A stretch of DNA of 64,000 nucleotides from Lota lota (lineage: Eukaryota > Chordata > Actinopteri > Gadiformes > Lotidae): positions 5,111,454 through 5,175,453 of the forward strand of contig JACYXH010000812.1 of assembly GCA_026745465.1 (NCBI GenBank), given 5' to 3'. A program made the translations under genes and the position numbers. A model generated the notes under the pieces. The model saw only the letters and a program-made list of their open reading frames with translations. It searched no databases and was not told the origin of the DNA. Shown here in pieces: positions 55,080 to 64,000 of this stretch. The first letter of the stretch is position 1. Each line of letters begins with the position of its first letter.

Positions 55080-57470
55080 AGAACTGAACAAAGGTGGGGT
55101 AGGCTCAGTAACTGCTGGTCACAACTGCCAGGCACAAACAAATAGAGTTTGGCGTATTGGCAACAATGCATGGGCCTCTGGGCCTTAATATTTTCTTCTG
55201 TCGAACCAATGTGTCTGACAAACCTGTAGGGGAGAGATTTGATGTGTCGCCTAGGGCTGAGTGTCATTCGCATCGACATCGGCCTCACGGTTATTTCCGA
55301 TGCAAACCCCACCATCCAAGCATACTCGTGTGCGTTACGCTCACCAGGATACTTTCATTCATGCAACTTGCTGCCAGAGGGACCTGGGTCAATAGCTGAC
55401 ATACTGATAACAGACGCACACCACTGCATGCAGAGTCAGCTAGAAATGTAATACACGCCCACAGATGACTTGCATCGTACTGCCAGAGTGTCTTATGATG
55501 GACCATTAGCAAGGTTTGAGGAAGTATAGTTTAAAGAAGGGTGTATAACATCCATGTTAAAGACTGAAATGTTGCTCTAGAATGAGTAATTTTGTCTGTT
55601 AACAGCGACCTGTTCTGGTGAAGTTTTGTTCTGTGAGGTATTACAATGTTCCAGGCTCAACACCACATGCGTCCCCAGGGAAAAACCCAGACATGACATG
55701 GGCTGAATTAGGCTCACGGGCTGTCAGGGAGGGGGGACGCATGGCCTAAGGGACAATATTTCTCCCTCGCAACGGGGCTGAGACACAGAGTGTGGGGTGG
55801 AGCTTTCGAAACCCGACACTCAGTACACCAAATGTGTGGTAATAGGGAGTCGCCAGAGGTTTTACTCCCACAGATGACGGTGGATGACCCACGATTGGCT
55901 GAGGTCCCTCTCAACCTGTTGGCTAAAAATAAGTATGATGTGGGCTACATACAAAATGTGGAGCCCCTGGTGGTGACTCCCAAATCAACTTACAGGCCAA
56001 GACAACCCCAGTACAGGATACACCAAGTGTAAATTGTACAACATATATGTGGATTAGGATGCTTCAAGGGTATTTTAAATAACCGGACGTTTTCTCCGCA
56101 GTGCTGCACGACAATTTGGCTCATTTAGTCCTCCAAGGAGGAAGTACATTGATTACTAAAAAACAAAAACAAATGATGGGTTTCTTTGAAACGACGGTGA
56201 ATCGACTGTAGACAGTGGATCCTCGATTATTCAAATTGAGCATGGCCAGTCCAAGACATCACAAACGGCCATGGCCTGACCCCGACTGACTCTGTGACGT
56301 GGACACCAGCAGCAGACGCTCCCTTTGTAGAACTTAAAAAGGCCATTATGGCCTCTCCTACTTTAGGTTTACTTGAACACAGATAGTTGTGGAAATCAGC
56401 TGGTGCAGAATATCGTGCTGGGTTGTGGTAGGGCCTGAATGGGCGTCCTTGCTTGCCTCTTTGCAATTAGGACAAATGGTTGGGACAACGTGTCAAAGAG
56501 GGGGAATGGTAGCACTAAGATAAACTGGCCAAAGCAACTGCTGATACAGGTACAGTATGTCGTGGATAAAGGTCTTACCACAAGGGGAGAGACGGACTGA
56601 ATCGACATCAATCAGAATGGACGCCAGACCTGCACCATGGAACCCCTTCCGGAGGATCGGATGCGGGATTTGAGGATCCGTTTGTTGCCTGGTAGTTTTG
56701 AGTGGTATCATTGTTATTCCATTGTTGTTGATATGCTAACCAGTAACTACCCCAGAATGTCCTGTAAGTCCAATACTGGTGGGCCCAAGGGCGAAACGAA
56801 AAGTAGTGGACGAATTTCTCGGCCTGTTTAAGTTTAGGTCAACCCCACCGGATAATTGGAGGAGTGGGAAAATACGATTAGAATTTTCCATTTATCGCTG
56901 TAATATGTACGGGTGTATCACATATTCCCCCATCCCTTATGGGTCGAATAGATTATCTTCTGCGTCTCGAGTAGTACCTTGTAATATTAGAACCTGTACG
57001 GTAACTGTGAAGATTACATAGACTCCACGATGCCTTACTGGTGCTACTACAACGATGAATTCAAATGCGAAAATAGAAAGTGGCCTACCGACCCCGATCA
57101 TGGAGGATCGGTAGATTATGCTTACCCACACCAAAAGACACTGTTGCCCACAGATCCCACCGATAAAGACTAGTGAACTAAACAAAGGTGGGGTAACTGC
57201 TGGTCACAACATACCGGTCATAACTGCTGGCCCTAACAAATAAGAGATTGCGCGTATTGGCAACAATGAAGGGGCCTCTGGCCTTTAGGTAAACATCTCC
57301 CTCCTTTGATGTAAGGACAATTGCATTGCAGGGAGGGGTTGAAGCTGTGTTTAAAGGCTCTGTGAAACTGTATTCAGGGATCACTCTGCTAGAGAGGAGA
57401 ACTATTGTGTGCTTTTTTTTCTTCTTGCATTTAGCAGTCTCATCTGTCCTAGACCGATACCTCATAAAGG
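55080..57470 (+). mobile_element. Degenerate endogenous retrovirus
   Basis: Plus-strand fragments in several frames, broken by many stops and frameshifts. About 55870-56030 looks like the start of a gamma/epsilon-type retroviral reverse transcriptase (Val-Thr-Pro-Lys-Ser, then a Tyr-Arg-Pro-x-Gln block). About 56285-56380 resembles the end of reverse transcriptase before RNase H. About 56780-57175 has Cys- and Trp-rich short frames of possible envelope origin. No intact gene or clear long terminal repeat pair was found, and the element cannot be active. A 100-bp segment occurs at both 55087-55190 and 57182-57290. Confidence 0.55.
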
Positions 57471-57858
57471 AATTGCCACGACATGGTCCAGTTGAGTTAT
57501 AAGCTACTGTCTAACTTATTTTCCTGGCCATCACTTCCTACTTATACCACAACAAATTTCACTTACTTTGTAAATCCACAAGAAAGATTGCGTATTTGTC
57601 AAACACTCGTTTCTTTGCTGAGGCCTATCGTGTTTGTGTTTCTTTTTTTCTCTTATCTTTACTCTCCTCACACTTTTTTATCCTGTTATTTCAGATTTAC
57701 GTTTTGGGTCTTCAGACTGAATTAAAAAGAATTGAATTGTTCTACGTGTCATACATTAATGCGTGTGCGGATCTGCCCTTTTTGACGCTATGCATATAAA
57801 CCGAGCCCCATACGTGTCTGATCTGATGGGTCAATAGGTGAACTATCAAGGGAAACAG

Positions 57859-57867
57859 ACACACACA

Positions 57868-57935
<68 letters not shown>
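57859..57935. repeat. (CA)n microsatellite
   Basis: CA array of about 77 bp with one CAA interruption at its start. Confidence 0.95.
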
Positions 57936-57937
<2 letters not shown>

Positions 57938-58639
57938 GAGGGGAAGTGGAGGTTGGCTGGGCCTGGGGGCCTAGAGGGGCCTCTCTTGAGCTAGGGGCCC
58001 ACGTGGTCCAGGTCACATGTGGCAGAGCCCATCCAACACACAGCGCACCATGACAAGGTGGAAGAGGAGGAGTGTGTGGGGGGAGGGGGGGGGGGAGGAG
58101 GGAGGGGTGGTGAGACGGCAACAGGGAAAGAGATGGGAGGAGAGAAGGAGAGATGGAAAGTAGAACCTGGTGGTGCTGGTGGTGATGGTGCTAGCAAGGA
58201 CAGTATACAACTACAGTTTGGGGGGGAAACCCTGGGAACCCCCTGCTTCAGATGCCGATGCCTTGCCAAACTTTGCCAGCATTACAAAACCACAGCTTTA
58301 CAGGTCTGAGTCAGTGAGCACCTCAAAACAAACAAACACAAACAAATAAACACAAAGACACAACAGACAAAGAACAACACACGGGACAGAGCACACAGCA
58401 GGCCTGTAGGGCTTCATAAAGACCACACAAGGCTCCAGTGGGCGCTGTCTTGTGGCAACGCCATCTGGTGATTTCCAATGGCAACACACGGGTAGCCCCA
58501 AATCACACACACCGCCGCCACGCAACCCAAAAAGTTCAACCGTGGCAGTGTGAAGATGCAAGGAATTGATGCGAGGGACCGAAGCAGGAGAAGCACAAGC
58601 CACTGGCAGACAGGCAACCTTCACACCAATGACAGTGTT

Positions 58640-59620
58640 CCCAGCCTCATCTGCTCATTTGATAATTGGGTTGACTTTTTACAAATAGTGGGCCATCTTT
58701 AATTAGCAGCAGAGGGAGTCTGATCAATAGTTTCCATATTTTCAAACTGCCCGGGCCAGGCATAATAGCCTGGGCTCGCCATAGCATCCGATTGACTGGT
58801 GCCGGGCGTTTGAAACAGTGGTTGGTTAACGCCAGTGCAATTTGTCCAGCGGCCACGTGCAGAACTGTATTGAAACATGCTGTGCTTGGACATTCCGAGC
58901 GGACACTCGGAAGCACATAGAGCAAGTATCCCACTAGTGCACGTATGCTTATACCATGCCTTACTGTTCGCTGACAGAAAGTACTTCCTGCAGGGTCCCC
59001 ACATCTCTTGCTAATAGTTAACCCCCCCCCCCCCCCCCCCCAAATCTCTTCATGACTTCTCTTTTAATACTTTATAGTTTAACCATAATCTTTCCGAAGG
59101 TTGATTCATTGAGTTTACATAAGTCTTTTTCCAGATTTACAACCTTGACCATTCCATTCGCCTCGCCTGGAGAGATGGAAAACCCTTAAAGACATCTCAT
59201 AACTTTCCCCCAATAGTTAAGTCTTACAATCCATGATATCCCCAGGCCTGGCCATTTCTTATCTCACTTGGGGCAGGAGAAATGACCAACCAACCAATTA
59301 ACATTGTTACACAGATCACACAACTGAGGTCAACCTCTTTCATACATTTCCACGAAGACAAAGGTAATGATGCGCAGATCATTTTTATCGGACTATCCAC
59401 ACGCCAACAACCCCACAATCAAGTCCAACGGGTGGAGGACGATAAACACCAGGAACAACAGGAACAACAGAAACAAGCCACAGAGTCAACGTGTCACCTA
59501 GTGGAAATATTTGAGCCCAAGGTTCAGCTCCCCGGGCCCAGACACAAAACAATGTGCAGACAGGGAGATGGACCTGGAGAACCAAACGCATCCATCAGGC
59601 GGCCCAGTGGGCACTTCCTA
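58640..59620 (-). other. Possible second retroviral remnant
   Basis: Minus-strand frames at 58647-59004 and 59224-59418 are rich in Cys, Trp and hydrophobic residues, like decayed envelope sequence. They are broken by stops and a C run at 59022-59041. I cannot name the family; it may be chance. Confidence 0.25.
59022..59041. repeat. Poly(C) tract
   Basis: Run of about 20 C. Confidence 0.93.
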
Positions 59621-59639
59621 AATATAGCAAGAGAGACAG

Positions 59640-59727
59640 AGAGAAAGACACAGAGACAGACACACAGAGTCACAGAGAGACAGAGAGACAAAGAGGGAGA
59701 GAGAGTCAGAGAGACAGAGACAGAGAC

Positions 59728-59821
<94 letters not shown>
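59640..59821. repeat. GA-rich array, pure (GA)n in its second half
   Basis: GACA/GAGA mixture passing into pure (GA)n from about 59736 to 59821. Confidence 0.95.
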
Positions 59822-59824
<3 letters not shown>

Positions 59825-61019
59825 CGGAGACACTCCTGAAAGTCAAACCGAATCCAGTGTAAACAAAAAAGGGGTCTGCTTTATTTCAAGTCCCGCCAAT
59901 TTCCTCCCTCTGGGGCTGCATCAAGTCATGGTTCTGAAAGGTGTTGTATAAAAAGGTTCAAATACATCTTGATGCCCCCCCATCGACTCTGTTCAGTGTC
60001 CATGCGGACCGTTACACGACATGTGCCTAAAATAGACCCCAGGCCCCGGGTCCCAGATTCAGCTGGGGGGATTTGGTTGAGGTTGGAACATAGGGGGTGG
60101 GGGACTATAAAACAAAACACGCTCTCCCCGTCACAATTCTCTGAATGAAAAGTGATTTGAATGGAGGGTGGATGCATTTAAACACATCGGCCAAGTCTCC
60201 TATCAAAGCACCGTCTGTCAGCCCAGCTCCGCTTGTGCACAGCTAAAAATAGCAAACACGAGTATCAATGGACAAAATCAAAACCCCATCAAATGAGGGG
60301 TATTCTATTTATATTTTTCTTTTTTGTCCAATGCATACGGCTGCAGCCCCAACGGCAATGAGAGACCAGCTCTGGACTGAAAGCAAACTTCCACTTCCGG
60401 TTCAGTTTTCACTATTTTCCATAATCAAAAGTCAATAGCCAATATCCAGCAAGAGGCAGGGAGGCCCAGCTAGCTGTAGCACATTGCATAACCGCATACT
60501 GAGCAGCACGGGTGGACATGAAACGGCAAGATGGAGACCAGAAATGCATTTCTATCCATCCACCCAAAGACATTCCTCTTTTATTTATTTCCCTGCGATT
60601 CATATTTATGGACACCATAAGATGGACGCATCGTACGTTCAGCCTATCAAAGCGGCCTGCGATGAGAGGAGAAATACTAGCTGGTTGATCAGGCCTGCTG
60701 GTGCTGAAGTAGCCTGTGTGCGGGTGCATGTGCGTGTGTGTGCAGTTCGCAGACTGGCCTCTGGGTGGCATCCCTTCGCTCCCACTACAGACAGCCTCGC
60801 TGTTCCACACTGACCCTGCCTGCTTTTAGCAGCTGGGTTCCCATAGCAACCCCAGCTGGTCGATACCACTCCTCTATCTCTCTCTCTCTCTCTCTCTCTC
60901 TGGCTTGCTTTTGCTCTCATTCTCCCGTCTGCCCGCCCCCCCTCCTTCTCGTCTCCTCTGAAGGTAGGCCATACTTGTAGCCTGCCATCACAAGACTCAT
61001 ATACAGAAAGCTCGAGCAT

Positions 61020-61244
<225 letters not shown>

Positions 61245-61626
61245 CTGTGTGTGTATGTGCGTGTGTGCGTGCGTGTGTATGGCTCTGCGAAGCACTTATA
61301 ATGATGGCACAAACACCGAGTTTTCAAACGCAGCAGTAGAAAAGGGAAAACGCAGCGTAAACTGTGAGGAACCGTCCGCACGTGGTACCAAGAGTTAAGG
61401 GCTGAGCCACGGGGGCAAGGCTGAATAGGATGCAAGGCGTCACAGTCAATAGGTCCCTCTGTTGATATTCTCTGGTCCACGGGAAGACACGACGCAAGAG
61501 CGCAAATGAGTCCTTCATGACCACCACTGTAAGCACACAGCAGTGCCCATGTTGTGATCATTGGTTAAAAGAAAAGCTCAATGGAATAAAGTAAAGTCAG
61601 TGGGCGATCCGTTCACGATACAGGCT

Positions 61627-61923
61627 CTTTAAAAGGTGCCCTATTTTACCACCAGGTGTGAGTGTGATTAGCCTTTACAAGCCGTTTTGAAAAATCGGAC
61701 CTGCCCTGTGCCTTAGTGACATCTCAAGTGGGAGTGTCCACCTAGATGTATGCTGGATGGATCAGTCTGCCAGCCTACCCAGTGGACTTTAGCAACTTAT
61801 CTGTCAAAGTATCTAGGTGGACACTCCCAGGGTTGGGGTTAGTCACCGAGTGACAGGGCAGGGCCGATTTTTAGATGGCTCATCACACTCACACCTGGTA
61901 GTAAAGTAAGAGGCCTTTTAAAG
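61627..61923. mobile_element. Fold-back MITE-like element
   Basis: 297-bp element with exact ends CTTTAAAAGG / CCTTTTAAAG. Long imperfect inverted arms (61627-61747 and 61811-61923) surround a 63-bp loop. The arms pair through ACCAGGTGTGAGTGTGAT, GAAAAATCGG-like and GTCCACCTAGAT blocks. It has no coding capacity, so it would be a non-autonomous DNA element; the family is not identified. Confidence 0.75.
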
Positions 61924-63327
61924 TATCGCCGTCAAAGCCTCCGATTGTGCGAATACACTGAAATGAGTGCTTCAATCTATTTACTATTCACCTGAAGGTT
62001 TAAGGACACATTGTCGTCCAAAGCATTTTACAGTAATATAAATACAGGTCACTATGGAATGAGTATCAGGGTAAGGGACTTTCTCAATTATGCCAACTAT
62101 TCAACTGAGGTGCTGGTTGAACCCAGAATGTTTCAACTGGGTCACTTGCCCAATCTTACTCATGCAGTCACAGCTATACTATATTTGCATTTGCAATAAT
62201 ATCTCAAAACGACAATTTTGCAATCATTCTCAAATATTTCTGGTATATGGATGTTGATGAACCTGTGTAAAGACCATTGGTTTTTCTTAATTAGATCAGT
62301 AAACTAGATCTGCGCAGACATTACATTTACATTGATTTCACAAGAAAGCCTTTCTGTTGTCTCTTTTATAAATGTGATAGTTCATACACTAAGGCAGACG
62401 AACAGGAAGAATTACTGTGGTATTTAAATTAGTTCTACCCCTCCGTAGAAAACTGTGTGACAAGTGAATTTGTTCACTAAAGAAAAAATGAAAATGCTCA
62501 TGGTAGTGAGACAAACAATACACTTTAAGTGCAACATAATAAGAATATGTATGAGTTTATTTGAAAACAATCTACCAATTCAGAGCTTTATTTACTCAAT
62601 GCAGATACTCATACCTCACAACTATTTAGCTAATTATATGAGACTGTACCATAAGCCTGAAACAGAGGAACCCTCGTAAGAAAGACAGCTTGCAAACAGC
62701 TTGGGTTAAAACCGAAACGCACCTAACTTAAAGTCAAATGTTTACTTTATTTAGCCTGCTAGTCACCGCCAGTGAAATGGCCACGATGAAACACCCAAAA
62801 CAGTCTCGATAAACAAACCACAATGAGGGCAAAATATAAAAGTTTCTAAAATTAGTCTCAAACGACCCCCACCCCCCCAACCACATTCCACAGGAGGTGA
62901 AAGTTGAGCCTTGTTTAACCAGTGGAGGTGGAGCGGTGTAACCTTTGCCCTGGGTGTAACTTGACAGCCACTAGCCGCTAGCTAGCCTTTACAATTAGCC
63001 ACAGCCATAGGAAGAGCTAGTCAAAACCACACAGCAGGGCTTTCACTTCCACCTGATACGGAAAATGCTAACATTAATGCTAGCACATAATGGTGTTGAG
63101 TTTTTTTTTTTTTATTGTTGTTTTTAAAAGGGATTTGTGTGTGTCGTCGTGGGTCTTATTTTCCGATAGGCCTGCCCTGGCAGTGGCAGGGAAGGAAGTA
63201 TGGAGCTGGGCTGCCCCTTCTCGTGATCACACAGCAAAATGTCTCCTCTCGCGTTGTTCGACTCCTCCTTTCATGTATTCAGTTTCCTCACACTTTCACT
63301 AGCTAAGGATGGCACTGGAGGCACAGA

Positions 63328-63330
<3 letters not shown>

Positions 63331-63358
<28 letters not shown>
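63331..63358. repeat. (TG)14 microsatellite
   Basis: Short pure TG array. Confidence 0.93.
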
Positions 63359-63786
63359 ATTGGCTGGTTCAGGGAGGAGATAGGGGCGGAGAGTGGCAAG
63401 AGAATAGCATTGAGTCAGGATGCATAACACCCAACACGGGTTCACGTCTACGCACTTTCATGTCAGCGACCGTTAAGAACAGGGAGAGGTGTGTGTAGAT
63501 GGGCACAGCCTGCTGCGCACACACGCAGGCACACGTGCACGCGCACACACACGCGCGCGCGTGCACGCACACACACACGTATATAGACGCAAAACCAACA
63601 AAGAGGCGTTTTGTGTCTCACCTTCTGCTACTGACCTTCCTTTGTTTACAGCGCATTGCCGGGATACTCCCTTTGATTCTGCTGCGCACACGTGACCCAC
63701 CGCCAGTTTCTGCTCTGCAGTGCTTCTGCTTCTAAAAATAGCCTCAGCTTGCCCTGGCTCCACAGCTAGTTTACATAAGCTCTAAG

Positions 63787-63812
63787 GCGGGTGGTGGTGG
63801 TGGTGGTGGTGG
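63787..63812. repeat. (GGT)n repeat
   Basis: Eight or nine GGT units, followed by G-rich DNA to about 63880. Confidence 0.9.
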
Positions 63813-63892
63813 TAGGGTGGGGGGTGGGGGGTTGCAAGGCAGGAGGAGGGGTTGGTTCGGTGGGGTAGGGGGGGTGCTTGGTGGGAGAAAGA

Positions 63893-63998
63893 AGGCGCAA
63901 CAGAGGAAGAGGGAGAGAGAGGGGCAGACAGAGAGAGAGGGAGAAAAAGAGAGGGTAGGGAGAGGAAGGTAGAGGGGGGGAGGGAGGGGAGAATGATC
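63893..63998. repeat. GA-rich low-complexity tract
   Basis: Purine-rich plus strand to the end of the window. Confidence 0.85.
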
Positions 63999-64000
63999 TA

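Noticed and set aside
59282..59839. 185-codon plus-strand ORF with an Arg-Glu repeat
   Set aside because: Its second half is the (GA)n array; the first half has no recognised match.

Overview
The window is vertebrate nuclear DNA, almost certainly from a teleost fish. The protein-coding exons are short, have GT-AG introns and match three vertebrate genes. The rest is A+T-rich non-coding DNA with very long (CA)n, (TC)n and (TA)n arrays, a tRNA-derived SINE, palindromic MITE-like elements and a decayed endogenous retrovirus. The density of long dinucleotide arrays resembles what is known for codfishes, but the species cannot be fixed from the sequence.

Layout. (1) 266-25975, minus strand: the first seven coding exons of piezo2 (mechanosensitive cation channel), about 335 residues of a protein usually near 2,700. 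The rest lies beyond base 1. (2) 25976-35985: about 10 kb between two divergent genes, with microsatellites and no recognisable gene. (3) 35986-41396, plus strand: complete mppe1 (PGAP5), nine coding exons, 408 residues, a metallophosphoesterase that remodels GPI anchors. (4) 45287-51691, minus strand: the last seven coding exons of gnal (G-protein alpha subunit, olfactory type), 217 residues to the stop. The 5' exons are not in the window and must lie beyond base 64000. (5) 51692-64000: one large gnal intron holding a degenerate retrovirus, a fold-back element and long simple repeats. mppe1 and gnal converge tail to tail, as their human counterparts do, but the pair is inverted relative to piezo2 compared with human 18p11.

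The three genes belong to different pathways: mechanosensation, GPI-anchor remodelling and cAMP signalling. They are neighbours by conserved synteny and not parts of one system.

The most unusual signal is at splice sites. In mppe1 the whole 3' splice site of coding exon 4 (branch-like TGAC, TG run, pyrimidine tract, AG and the first 14 exon bases) has been amplified into a minisatellite with 17 upstream copies. Of these, 16 keep the AG, and using any of them would lead to an in-frame stop. In piezo2, a (UG)71 tract begins 13 bases upstream of exon 7 and removes nearly all possible branch-point adenosines. The 5' splice site of piezo2 exon 5 also has a near-identical decoy copy 122 bases into the intron, inside a CAGA repeat field. 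Together these suggest repeat instability acting directly on splicing signals.
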